DNA of 64,000 bases, from the NCBI GenBank assembly GCA_014529385.2, contig CM043967.1:131005182-131069181 (forward strand). Direction: 5' to 3'. The position numbers and the translations under genes are program-made. The DNA comes from Adiantum capillus-veneris. Lineage: Eukaryota > Streptophyta > Polypodiopsida > Polypodiales > Pteridaceae. The notes beneath the pieces were generated by a model, which did not search any database, was not told where the DNA came from, and saw only the letters and a program-made list of their open reading frames with translations. This document shows positions 9,829-19,838 of the stretch, one piece after another; position 1 is the stretch's first letter; every line of letters begins with the position of its first letter.

Positions 9829-11184
9829 GTGGCAAATGCTTCTCTACAGTACTCAAAACAAAGAATCAATGATCAGGCGATATTCTTTCGGCAAATACAA
9901 GAAAATCCAGTCATCACCTCGATAAAGGGAACAGACAAGGTCTACAAGGCGTTAGAAAAGAAAAATAAAGACCTCGAGTTGGAGCTGAAATTAGAGCAGT
10001 CTCAGCGCAGATACCTAGCCTTAATGCAGGTCCAAAGAGAAGATAAGCTGCTCAAGGAGATAGTTGAACTCAAACGAGTCAACCAGCTACTGAGAGAGGG
10101 AAGGACAAAAATGCAAGAAGAGGCAGGCACTTCGGAGCCACCTCGGATAGAAATCCCCTCAGTATCATTTGCTGACATGGAGACACAAGCCATAATAGAG
10201 TTGAGCGTCGAGGAAGAATTTCAGGTACCCATCACAGAAGAAGACACAGTGCCCATGGTTCAACTCTCAAAGGCTGAAGAAGATGCACTAAAAGAAAAAA
10301 GCAATGGATTGGGAGCTGAGAGTGCTTCATTCTGTCAATGTCACACAACTCACTCCCAATCAAGGCAATGGCACCAACAATCCCTGCCCTACCCTCTGAT
10401 TAAGGTTGAGTTGCTACAAGTAAAAGAAAGACTTTACATAGACATGCAAGTCGAGGGCGCAGATAAAGACCACCCAAAGTGGAGGTTGAGCTGGCTGAAC
10501 AAGTACCCAAGGTACTTGATTCTGTTCACGAGAGCACCTGCGGCCCTTCAAAAGGATCCTACCTTCGGTCCTGTACCAAGAGTAAGGACCTGGATAGCAC
10601 ATGAGGCACTACAAAAGAAGCGACCAACTTGGCTGAATTACCCCAAATTGCCTGCTCTAGAAAAGGGACCAATGACTGAAGAATACATGGTGAAAACCCT
10701 AAAGGGCGCCATGTCATTCTTTAAAAGTCTACCAGATTTGTCATGTGCTATGCTATACAAAATCTGTTGAATGCTGCTCACTTGCATCGAAGTGTTCAAT
10801 GAGCCAGAGCAAGCAGGTGCCCCTTGGATGTCATTCCTCGAGGGTAACAAAGGTTTGTGCTATGATCTGAGTGGCCAAACTTCCGAAGAAGTCCTCTATG
10901 GCTTCTACGCCAAATGCATGTTTCTACCTTCACAGAATATGCTGACGTTTGAGAAAGCGTTATACACGAGATTCTTCACTTGGCGAACAAAGATATTTGC
11001 ACCAGTGATCATCAATCTGACCTCAAGGTTTGTAGGCTACTCAGTAGTGGAGCTGAAAAACAGAGTAACTATGCAGTTCTTGCAAGTGCCAGATAAGGAA
11101 CGGAAAATCAGATATCAAAAGGCTCTAATACGGCTTAAAGACTACCTCGCCAGTCGCCAATCCGAAGACTACTTCAGCCCATAA
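9829..11184 (+). pseudogene. Coiled-coil ORF, C-terminal part with globular end
   Basis: Same frame as the 8968 ORF after one TAA. The first 100 residues are coiled coil (KKNKDLELELKLEQSQRRYL, REDKLLKEIVELKRVNQLL). From about 10400 the protein becomes globular and Trp/Pro-rich (DHPKWRLSWLNKYPRYL, KRPTWLNYPKLPALEKGP). A TGA at 10768-10770 interrupts it, and 10771-11184 completes it with FFTWRTKIFAPVIINLTSRF and a terminal YFSP. The final stop lies only 26 bases before the polypurine tract, as expected for the last ORF of an LTR element. I do not recognise the fold. The single in-frame stops suggest recent decay. Confidence 0.5.
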
Positions 11185-11209
11185 AGCTGTGTCAAGGGAC
11201 GACACAGGC

Positions 11210-11222
11210 GAGGAGGGGGGAA
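11210..11222 (+). promoter_or_regulatory. Polypurine tract before an LTR-like start
   Basis: A purine run gaggaggggggaa directly abuts TGTTAGCAGTAAGC. A purine tract touching a TG dinucleotide just after the last ORF is the standard 3' end of the internal region of an LTR retrotransposon, where it primes plus-strand DNA. Confidence 0.65.
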
Positions 11223-11658
11223 TGTTAGCAGTAAGCTAATACAGATACCATGGATACCATTTTTTGGAGTTCTCGTTGTAAAAACACTTATTATTTTGAT
11301 AAATTGAGAATATTGTAACTCCAATTTTTCCGGATAAACCTTGTAATTGATGAGCCGGGGTTACAAGCTTCCAGATTGTATCAACCTATCATTACTCATC
11401 TTTGTTAGAACTCCCAAATTATTAGTTTTGACCACCAAAAACCTTGGCTAAGGTATACAAGATAATTTTTGTAAGTTATTATTAAGTTTTTTGGATAATG
11501 AAATACACAGCGTGAGCTAACGACGCTCACTCCTCTCCTTCTCGTGCTTCCTACTTCCTCCCCAGTTGTCACATTGTAGTTGCGTTTGTTGCATTGCAAC
11601 CATAGGTAAGAGCTCTACTACGCATTGACATAAACACATCACAGTAATTCGTAGTTTT
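11223..11658 (+). repeat. LTR-like sequence after the coiled-coil ORF
   Basis: It starts TGTTAGCAG right after the polypurine tract and is AT-rich. It contains ACCATAGGTAAGAG near 11600, another splice-donor-like site. It runs to TTTTTGGTGTCGCCGACCC at about 11655, which has the form of a primer binding site (TGG start after a T run). There is no identical partner LTR in the window. A PBS-like sequence after a 3' LTR would mean that a further internal region once followed, i.e. an LTR shared by two tandem internal regions. The end coordinate is approximate. Confidence 0.4.
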
Positions 11659-12154
11659 TGGTGTCGCCGACCCGTGGCCTAATTTCATCATAACTAGGAA
11701 TTTACACTTCCAAATTAAAAACTAAGCATAGGCGGGGTATTGGGGCATTATTGCTAAGCATTTAGATGCATTCTGGGTCGAAAACGATTAGGTCAAAAAT
11801 CCACTGCTGTTAATAATCACGATTTTGAAACTTGGCCTAAAGTGGGGTTTGAGACCATAAGCATGTGTGCTTCGGTCTTATAAACATGTCCTTGAAGTTT
11901 CGTTACGTTTGGATGTCATTTGATGCTGTAATGGATGTCATTTATTTGTCGATGAGCGATTGGCTTTTGGTGATTTCAGTCACTTGAGTGTAGCATAAGT
12001 TAGATGCGAGTTGTTAGTTATTTTCCGAGAGATTGATACCCTCTTGTAGCCTCTATACACTAGTCGAGTGAGCTTCATCCCATGAGTTGACAATTTAATT
12101 GTGATTCTCGCTAATACTGCAATAAGATAGGATGGTGAGGTTAGACACGCGTCC
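11659..12154. other. Leader-like noncoding stretch with degenerate palindrome
   Basis: No convincing ORF. It begins with the PBS-like TGGTGTCGCCGACCCGTGG. At about 11808-11823 it contains taataatcacgatttt, a degenerate copy of the palindrome found three times at 6.9-7.5 kb. This supports the idea that it is the truncated leader of another copy of the same coiled-coil element. It ends abruptly where the RT fragment begins. Confidence 0.35.
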
Positions 12155-13442
12155 CACATGATGTAAGAAGAGCTTGACAAGCTTATCAAATGTGGGCTCA
12201 TATACCTATTGAGAAGTTTGAATGGGTGTCCACAATCGTCATCGTGCCAAAAAAGAATGGGAAGCTCTGAGTGTGTGTGGACGTTAAAAAGGTTAATGCA
12301 GCCACTAGGAGAGATCATTATCCATTACCATATTTAGAACATGTGCTTGAACGAGTAGCAGGTAAGGTGACTTATAGTTTCCTAGATGGGTACTCGGGCT
12401 ACAATCAAATTAGGATTGTACTAGAGGACCAAGCTAAAACTACCTTCATAACTAAATTTGGTGTATTTGCATTTCGAGTGATGGCTTTTGGCTTGACCAC
12501 TGCCTACATTCCAAGATTAATTAAAACTGCCTTCAAGGAGTATCTAAGGGAGTTTGTTGAGGCCTTCTTAGAGGACTTGTGTGTTCATTCCTCTTGGGAA
12601 GAGCATCTGACCTGTTTAAGAAAGGTATTTGAAAAATGCAGATTATATCGCATTTCATTGAACCCTTCAAATGCCAATTCTGCGTTAAACATAGAGTGAT
12701 TTTAGGCCATGTAGTGTCCAAAAATGGGATCTCTATAGATGAGAGAAAAATTCTAGAATTGCTCTCACCAATGAACTATAAGGGAGTGCAAAGATTCATG
12801 GGCCATGTTGGTTATTATATCGACGGTTTATACATATGAGAGAAAAATTAGAGTCATTCTAAAATTTCCCCCACCAATGAACTATAAGAGAGTGCAAAGA
12901 TTCATGGGCCATGTTGGTTAATATATTGACGGTTTATATTATTCTTTGGTGATATAGCTCATCCCTTGTACAATCTTCTTATTGAGTTTATTTGGACCGA
13001 AGAATGTGACCAAGACTACGAGTTATTAAAGAAGGCTCTAGCAAGTGCCCCTATCCTAAAAATGCCAAATTGGGATATAATCTTTAATGTGCATATCGAT
13101 GCATCAAACTTTGCTGTTGGTTGTGTTTTAACTCAACTCGAAGAGCATAACCTAGACTACCCCATTAGCTTTGCTAGTCGCCAGTTAAATGATGCCAAGA
13201 TGAACTATGCCACTACAGAGTGAGAGGGGTTGAGTATGATTTATGCAGTGAAGAAGTTCCGATATTATCTTCTTGCCACCAAGTTTATTTTTTATGTAGA
13301 TCACCAAGTGCTACTATACTTGGCAAATAAACCTTGCTCCATAGGAAGAATTACACGTTGGTTATTAGTTATTCTTGAGTTTGACTTCACTGTTGTTGTG
13401 AGACCTAGCAAAAAACATGATAGTCACATAGTTATTAAGTAG
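12155..13442 (+). pseudogene. Ty3/gypsy RT and RNase H fragment of the element B family
   Basis: The reading frame becomes recognisable at about 12155 (EELDKLIKCGLIYPI) and continues with KKVNAATRRDHYPLPY, ERVAGKVTYSFLDGYSGYNQ and MAFGLTTAYIPRLI. The catalytic box reads FLEDLCVHSS, so the first Asp of FLDD is now Glu. RNase H follows with HIDASNFAVGC, YVDHQVLLYLANKP and RITRWLL, split by a stop at about 13221-13223. A 97-106 bp tandem duplication (12741-12935) sits in the RT connection region. By eye it is much closer to element B (22.2-23.0 kb) than to element A. No gag, integrase or LTR accompanies it, so it is a truncated fragment. Confidence 0.8.
12741..12935 (+). repeat. Tandem duplication of about 100 bp inside the RT fragment
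   Basis: The segment from gagagaaaaatt (12741) to gacggtttata (about 12832) is repeated from 12838 to about 12938. The offset is 97 bp at the start and 106 bp from the middle on, because the second copy has a small insertion. Both copies encode NYKGVQRFMGHVGY-like residues. It lies in the RT connection region and disrupts the frame. Confidence 0.8.
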
Positions 13443-15475
13443 CCCCCCCGAGAGCAAACCCTAGTTAGAGGTGTTGGTCAAGCATCACCAATCAACTTAA
13501 CGCAACCCACCATGGCCCACCAATTTACCAAAAAAAATCCATTGCTTTAATGATTTTATAACCGGCATTGTTGATAGTTATTTAGTCAAATCAATAGATC
13601 ACAAGTGTCAAGTTTATCAAATCATCAAGGCCAAGCATACACTCATAAGTTATGTCTGGTTGTTTTAAATGTGCATGTCATTATCCCAAAAACCCAACAA
13701 GAGACCATTACTAGGGAAATATCACTTTCAAAATAGAATCCACACCCCACCAAAGAAGTATTCTTAGAAGCAAATAAGCACCACAAAAACTAGTGCCAAA
13801 AAATCAGAATTTTTTTTTAGAGTCATACTGTGTCCAAAATTACAAGGAGGCAATAGAGAAAATATCTCAAACCGGGCATCAGATAGCTGCCATAGTGCCT
13901 AGGGTCTCCCACGCCATCTACCTCAAATATATTTTATCAATTTGTACATCTAAGTAAAGACCTCAGCTATAGAATTTCAAAGAGAATTCTCTTAACAAAT
14001 AAAGATTTATATTTGGTGTTTCCGAAATTAGCTAAAGATTTATATCTGGTGTTCCCCCAAAAAATAATGTTTTTTGACAAACATTATATATCATGTCAAA
14101 AAAGAACCGTTTAGGATTATTATTTCCAAGAAACTTCAAACTAGGTGCCCATCATGACAACCATTATAGCTCCATTTATGCATAATAAATTTTACAAAAG
14201 CAAATCAATAAATCATGACATGCAAATAAGCTTTATACAAGGAGAAGATGAAGGAAAACATGACAGGTAGCAGATTGTTCAACCATAACCATGTTGCAGG
14301 AGTTAATCATAAGGCGACACGACAACCCTCTCTCTCTCTTTCAATTGTTTATGAAGAAAACATGAAAGACAAGGCTAAGTGAGGGAGAAATTATCCCTCA
14401 CCTATTAATATAGCAACACTAGATCAGCGATTTCAAGGGTGGCATCAAATATCCCACATTTTGTGATCATCCCTTGGTAGGTGGATTGAGATATTCCATG
14501 CCAGCTACAAAATCTCCACGATATCCTAGTAGGCAAGAGTTAGGAGCATAAAGTAAGCGGATTAGGAGTTTAAAGTAAGTGAGGTTTCAAGTTAGTGCAG
14601 AGCAAGTAAGGGTTTAGGCTGGCTCAGAAGAGAGGAAAGTAAAGTAAGGGGGTTTGCAGCCAAAGCTCAAGAAGTAGAGGGAATGATAGAGAAAGTAGAC
14701 AAAGTGAGGAATACCCAGCGCGGGTCTGCCAGAAAAGCGGCATGGAGAAAATGAAAATGAATTATCTCAAGCACAAAGCAATGAAGGACTCGGCATTGGG
14801 TGAAAAAGATTTTAATAACTTTTTAAGCATCCACTCAACTCAAACAAGGGGGTGGGTCCATAGGGTTTAAACCCATTAGTCATAAATTATCAGCTCACTC
14901 ATATCATGGCATCGAGAAGAGAAAAAGGCCCTCCATCACATATTGAGAATTAAATATGGAAATGTTAAATCATCCCTTTATTATGCTCAGCATAAGCTAG
15001 ATCCCACAGAGGGTAAACATGTTACGTATACTACAAGGGCTAAGTAGGTGAACTGCAAGGGTTAAGTCCCATAGAGGATAAACATGCTAGGTGCACTAGA
15101 AGGGTTAAATCCCATCAGCTTCAAGTTGCCCAAAAAAGTCAAATCCTCCCATTGAGACCAAAGCAAGGAAAATACTTTAATAACCACAAAACAAAAGAAC
15201 CATTACCTTTATCAAGTCAAAAATTTAAATAACAGTAATTTCTAGATACTAAATTACAAACACATTGTAATTACCCATGCGTCATGTCCACGTAATCCAT
15301 TAGGTCAAGTCGGGTAATAAGTTTCGTTAGCAATGAGTCATGACTTAACATATGTAAATCAAGCTCGTGTGTGTGTGTCTCAAGAATGAAGCAATCATAG
15401 ACAAGTATAGTGATTAAGCATGTGTGTGTGTGAGAGAGATATGAATTTCTACAGATCCAAAAATATTACATTTAC
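13443..15475. other. About 2 kb without recognisable genes
   Basis: No ORF with recognisable content on either strand. I see short low-complexity runs (tctctctctctt near 14331; tgtgtgtgtgt near 15367 and 15419). Two similar phrases with gggttaa(a/g)tcccat and ggataaacatg lie near 15000-15110. The composition is unlike the flanking element pieces. It may be old retroelement 3' sequence, but I cannot show that. Confidence 0.3.
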
Positions 15476-15637
15476 ATGTGTGTGAGCATAATCTTCTGCA
15501 TCAAGAAGTATCCCCAAGACATATGTAAGATGTAGACAATAAAATTTAGTGTAGACTTTTGCATGTGTGTGAGCATAATCTTCTGCGCCAAGAAGTATCC
15601 CCAAGACATATGTAACATGCAGACAATAAAATTTAAA
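15476..15637. repeat. 87-bp tandem duplication
   Basis: Two direct copies, 15476-15562 and 15563-15637, offset by 87 bp. They share tgtgagcataatcttctg, aagtatccccaagacatatg and agacaataaaattta, with a few substitutions. It lies just left of the LTR-like repeat copy that starts near 15664. Confidence 0.85.
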
Positions 15638-15663
15638 TCCAAATCCTGTGAATCCTCATGTTG

Positions 15664-16187
15664 AAGATGGGGTATGGGGGAACACTCAGCACACAACACA
15701 AGGATTCTCTATAGCTCAGGGCATTCACAACACCCCTATCCTCTTGGAAAACAGCTTCAAAAATCACAATCTACGAAGCAAACCATTGCATGCACACACC
15801 GATGCACAAGCATGCTCACCACAACTACCCACATGCACTTTGCACCTTGTTTCAAGTCAACACCACTGTCGCACACAAAACAACTCTCTCACTTCCATTC
15901 CGCACGCGAAAAAGACCCGAGCGCATTCTACTCACACACATTGGCACCACACACAAAAGCAAAAGAAGTAGAGAAGGGGGTGTGGGGAAGCGACACTCGA
16001 GAAACACTATGGAAGCTTCACCATGGTTAAAAATTCCATATACTGCTCGGCTGCAACAAACGATGCACCCACATGGTTGCTGGGCAAAAAAACTCACACT
16101 TTGGGCTTGACAAGAACATACCTCTATCCAAATGCCCCTCTTTGCAGGCACAAACTCAATGGCTCAAGGCCTCTAGCCAAAAAGCAT
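15664..16187 (-). repeat. LTR-like repeat R, copy 1, left part (interrupted by element B)
   Basis: It matches 32796-33520 by eye. Shared phrases include gggggaacac, ttctctatagctca, attcacaacacccctatcct, cccacatgcactt and ggctcaaggcctctagcc. It stops exactly at AGCAT (16183-16187), the target duplication of element B, and resumes at 29282. The matching copy at 32.8-34.9 kb is uninterrupted at this point. ORFs in this segment are not conserved between copies and look like noise. Orientation is taken from a TATA box on the minus strand in the right part. Confidence 0.75.
16183..16187. repeat. Target-site duplication of element B, left
   Basis: AGCAT directly precedes the left LTR (TGTGCG...). 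The same five bases follow the right LTR at 29277-29281. In the uninterrupted repeat copy the site reads once (aaaagcattaaaaatgg, about 33513-33529). This is the standard mark of integrase-mediated insertion. Confidence 0.95.
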
Positions 16188-16772
16188 TGTGCGCTCCTTG
16201 CCGCACTGTCGAAGCAAGGGACTTGCTGATACACCGTGTGCGAGCCACAAATGGCTCTAAGCACACAACAAGCCTAAACTAGCAAGCTCAAGAGATCAAA
16301 GGGTGTGTCACTCACCGCTCTATGCCCGCCTTCATAGTGGATTCCTCGCCGCGATGAAGAAGAAGTTGCAGTCGTGCCGCGCTCAACCGCTTCACCGCCG
16401 TCGTGCCTTTGTAATGCTCAATCGCGCACACACTCTCCCTCTCTCTCTCTCTCACATACACACACACACAAGGAGGTGAAGAAGAAGAAGATGGAGATGG
16501 AGATGGAGCAAGAGCACTCTTCTATTGCACAAATGAGAGAATGAGTGAATTTTAGGTTTAGTTGGCTTTTATATGAACTCACCCCATTCACACTTGGGCG
16601 CCCATGCTTAGCCAGCTAATCCCTTGAATGTCCCAGTTAGAGTGCGCCTCTCATCGGCGATCACTCTTACCCTTTTCCTATTGGTTCGACAAGCCCGGTA
16701 CCTGACTCTACCAAATACACAATACATGTCCGTCGTAGGTGATGGGGTGTCCGTGAGCTGTAAGGGTTAACA
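16188..16772 (-). repeat. Element B 3' LTR
   Basis: 585 bp. On the minus strand it begins TGTTAACCC and ends GCGCACA. It is about 95 percent identical to 28675-29276 by eye and shorter mainly in the CT run (about 16440-16453). It contains a TATA-like TTCATATAAAAGCC on the minus strand at about 16565-16578. The lower-numbered end abuts the target duplication and the other end abuts the polypurine tract. Confidence 0.95.
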
Positions 16773-16785
16773 TGCCCCCCTTCCT
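16773..16785 (-). promoter_or_regulatory. Element B polypurine tract
   Basis: On the minus strand AGGAAGGGGGGCA directly precedes the LTR start TGTTAACCC. It primes plus-strand DNA synthesis in LTR elements. The tract ends in CA rather than a pure purine run. Confidence 0.85.
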
Positions 16786-18226
16786 GATGTAGATTCCGTC
16801 CTCGGAAGCTATTGAGTTGAAGCTCGTTCGTCGAGGTGGAAGAGAATTTGAGATGAATGTCCTTAGCCTTCTTCAGTCACTGCAAAATCAAACAACATTG
16901 GCACAGTAATTGCATTCTCATAAGTGATTAAAAAGCATATGCAGTTTTAGGCAGACAAATTGATTGGTAAAAGAATTTTAAACAATTTGTCAGCAATGAA
17001 CATTAAATTGCAATGTAATCAAATGCATAAACACATGTAAAGGTAAAAAATTAAACAAGTCTGGGGTCGCTAATTTGACGGTCGAAAGGCACTAGAGATC
17101 GAATATTAATACCATGGGTAAGCTTCTTAGTTTTCTGTGGTCAATTAAGTTGTTTAATCGCGAGAGCCAAGTATTCATGTTCGAGGGCTGAATAGAGGCT
17201 ATATATAGAAGACCTTGTAGTTAAGGTACCATAAAAGGAATTTCTCATGAAATCATCGTTTGACTGATTACTTTTTCTTTGACCCCCAAAGTCTTTTCAC
17301 AGTGATCCAATTTGATGTGTGTGCTTATTTTGTATGCCTTGGGTTTTTTGCTTTTCAAGAAAAAGCGCCCACACTGGGAACCTCTAGGGCTCTAGTACCA
17401 TAGGCAATACATGTGAGTGAAGTACCAAATCAAGCTGAGATTTCTCTTCCAGCTTAAGATTTTACAGTGTGGCACTTTGATTTTTTGTTTGTTCATTTTC
17501 AGCATTTTAATTTTGTAACTTTGGGGGGTCATATAACACTGATACACCTCCCCAGGCTCATCACACTAGTTAACTCCCTTTATAATACTTAAGCTAAAGG
17601 TCAGGGTCAAGCCCACTAGAAAGCCCTAGTACATTTCACACAATGCTGCCTAAATCGGATTAAGAACCTAAGTAACCATTGATTATTAGGAAGGCATTCC
17701 CCATGGTATTAAGAGAAGATCTCTAACACCTAACTTGGTCAAACTAGCTTAGTCGGACTGCTTGATTTTTAAACCTAGACAAGTAATTATGACAAAAAAT
17801 TACATTGAATTAAATGTTTGATACTAAGCAAATGCGGTGAATATTAGGCTACCAACCACAATTAAAGCAGACAATCATAGATGCAAAAAAGATAAGGGGC
17901 AATGCTAATGGACAAGAAACACCTGTTTGTGTCGATGGTCGTGCTTGATTTGAAGAGTGAGTTGAGATAAAGATTCCATGAAGGTCCAAATCCTACCAAT
18001 AGCAACACGCTCCTGTACACACTAGGAAACAAAAGGAATACCTCCAGGAGTCACATTAGTGGAAAAAGGTACCAACCCTTATTGAACACAACAAAAAACA
18101 TAAGGAACCCTAACCTAATTATTTGCACTCCCCCTAGAGAGTCAAGGGAAAAGGTACCAACCCTTATTGAACACAACAAAAAACATAAGGAACCCTAACC
18201 TAATTATTTGCACTCCCCCTAGAGAG
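16786..18226 (-). other. Element B 3' noncoding region
   Basis: About 1.4 kb between the polypurine tract and the last possible ORF. It is AT-rich, with stops in all frames and no recognised domain. It holds a perfect 85-bp tandem duplication at 18064-18233, which overlaps the end of the next ORF. Confidence 0.6.
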
Positions 18227-18233
18227 TCAAGGG
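18064..18233. repeat. Perfect 85-bp tandem duplication
   Basis: 18064-18148 and 18149-18233 are identical base for base (both start aaaaggtaccaaccc and end gagagtcaaggg). Zero divergence makes it younger than the element B insertion, whose LTRs differ by about 4.5 percent. Confidence 0.95.
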
Positions 18234-18574
18234 AATAGGATATTGTAGAGGTTGGGGGGAAACCGTAAGGCTAAACCCCTATCCTCGTCGTCGAGATAAA
18301 CAAAGTCATCATCCATGAGACCATATGTGCCATCCGTGTAGTCCTGTAAATTTTCTTCTTCATCATAGGTGCCCATGTTTACTAAGAAGGTCACTAGACG
18401 CCTATAGTCATCTTGGTCAAAAGGGTAGGCTTGTGCAATGGGAGAAACGCTCTCTACTAAGTATGGATCAGACGTGGTCAAGAGACGTATCAGCCATTCT
18501 AACTCCTCAAAATTCCTCTCACATGCTAGCGTACCTATCAAATCCCATTCACATGCAAGCACTGGAAAGACCAT
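18227..18574 (-). CDS. Acidic 115-residue ORF in the element B 3' region
   Basis: An open frame on the minus strand coding a protein rich in Asp, Glu and Leu (LVTFLVNMGTYDEEENLQDY, YGLMDDDFVYLDDEDRG). No known domain. It starts after the W-P-K tail of element B and ends at the 85-bp duplication. It may be the remains of the polyprotein end or a small accessory ORF. There is no second copy in the window, and the acidic composition is the only argument for coding. Confidence 0.3.
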   Translation of the reverse strand: MVFPVLACEWDLIGTLACERNFEELEWLIRLLTTSDPYLVESVSPIAQAYPFDQDDYRRLVTFLVNMGTYDEEENLQDYTDGTYGLMDDDFVYLDDEDRGLALRFPPNLYNILFP

Positions 18575-18837
18575 GTGAATATTTGTGAAAAGTAACGAGG
18601 GTACCTCTCACCCAAGGCAGGAGTGGATGACTCTAGCGTACTAGCCATATCTGTACATGCAAATAGATGATGGTTAGAGTGCAAATATTACAGGGGTCGT
18701 GCTCTTGTGCTTTTGTGAGTATAAGGCTTTATATATACATTCCCTAAGATTGGAGATTAAGAGGTCAGGGAGAAAGGTCGAGAGGGAAGCAAGTGAATGA
18801 TGGATGTCCACAAACACTCCCCCCTTCCTTGGGTAGA
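18575..18837 (-). other. Short gap in the element B 3' region
   Basis: Stops in every minus-strand frame. Fragments such as KGGVFVDIHHSLASL can be read at about 18780-18830 but have no recognised match. Nothing else is visible. Confidence 0.35.
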
Positions 18838-19680
18838 TCATATCGTTTGAAATGATGTCGTCACACTTTGAAACCACTCGTTCCAGTTGGTAATAGGTGA
18901 GGATTTTTGCCAGTAGCTTTCTATTACCCTAGGTGCCTTGTCAAGTTGCAAGGGTGGTAAGGTACTCTCCCAGGATCGAACTTGAAGTGGTTCATTAGGT
19001 GATTCTTGACCATTGGAAGGTGTGGATTCCTTTGTAGCTTCATGGAGGTCCACTATTGTAGGCGGAGGCTGTGTAGAAGCTTTTACCTCTATGGATGTAT
19101 TACATGAGGAGCTAGAAGCTTCATGGAACTCCCCCCTTCCTGAGCTAGGTGGAATAAATTTGTTTTGCCTTGGAGCCCAAACTAGCTCTGGACTAGGTCT
19201 GTAGCATTCTGTGATCTTTCCCTTCCCACGGTCTGCCATTGGCTTTAGCGTTACACTGTTTGACTCATATGGGTTTGTTGTCGATAGGGAAGGACACATT
19301 TTACATTTAGGTACCCAGATTTGCTCATTTCCATCATAGTAGCCTTGGGCTTCTAATAGTCGTTTTGGAATCCATCGTGATTTGGTATTGACCCTCCTAG
19401 AGCACGCTCTTGGTTTTTCGGGGAAATTTTTTCATGGAATGGATGGGAGGGTTGAGGTAGTTGGAAGTAAGGCCTTGGGGACCCATTGATATGTACTCTT
19501 AGGTCGTGCAAGTTGAGTACTTTCAATATTACTGCTTGCTGCAACTACAAGTGTTGAAGTGCTAGGTTCATGGGTAGCCGGCAAAGACGAGTTAACCACC
19601 TTGGCTTGTGAATGTTGGCTATCCTTCAACTTTTCTAGAGTTTGCAACGTAGGTGACTTTGCTTGAATGATAGGGGTAAG
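18838..19680 (-). pseudogene. Element B tail with repeated W-P-[KR] motifs
   Basis: Downstream of the post-integrase protease the minus strand reads, in order: YQWVPKALL (about 19490), SRWIPKRLLEAQGYY (about 19370), EQIWVPKCKMCPSLS (about 19310) and LVWAPRQNKFIPPS (about 19170). The rest is rich in Ser, Pro, Thr and Glu (for example IVDLHEATKESTPSNGQ). ORF 18838-19299 is open for 153 residues, and the earlier parts are broken by stops. Element A has two motifs of the same type at the same place. The role is unknown. Recurring W-V-P-K suggests a short linear binding motif, but that is inference. Confidence 0.5.
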
Positions 19681-19838
19681 AGTCGGTGGTCGCGTCGTGC
19701 ACTACCAGTATTCCAATCAATAGTGCATTTGGTTGCCAACATCCACGTGCGTCCCAGGTTTACGTTGCCTTCCATAGCTCCCGTGGGCATGACTAGAAAC
19801 CTCTACACTATGCTTCCATTGTCATAGACAACAGGGGT
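19681..19838 (-). pseudogene. Element B post-integrase protease, C-terminal half (after a stop)
   Basis: Beyond the stop at 19839-19841 the minus strand continues, with another stop, into RFLVMPTGAMEGNVNLGRTW at about 19745-19810. A few residues later comes IDW. This [IN]LGRxWM...DW pattern is the C-terminal half of a retropepsin, matching element A's MILGIPWM...DW. It completes the domain that begins with LLDTGAKHNLLSY in the upstream ORF. Confidence 0.6.

Noticed and set aside
15648-16110. Overlapping + strand ORFs at the left of repeat R
   Set aside because: Three frames are open at once, residues are His/Thr/Ser low-complexity, and the frames are not kept in the second repeat copy.
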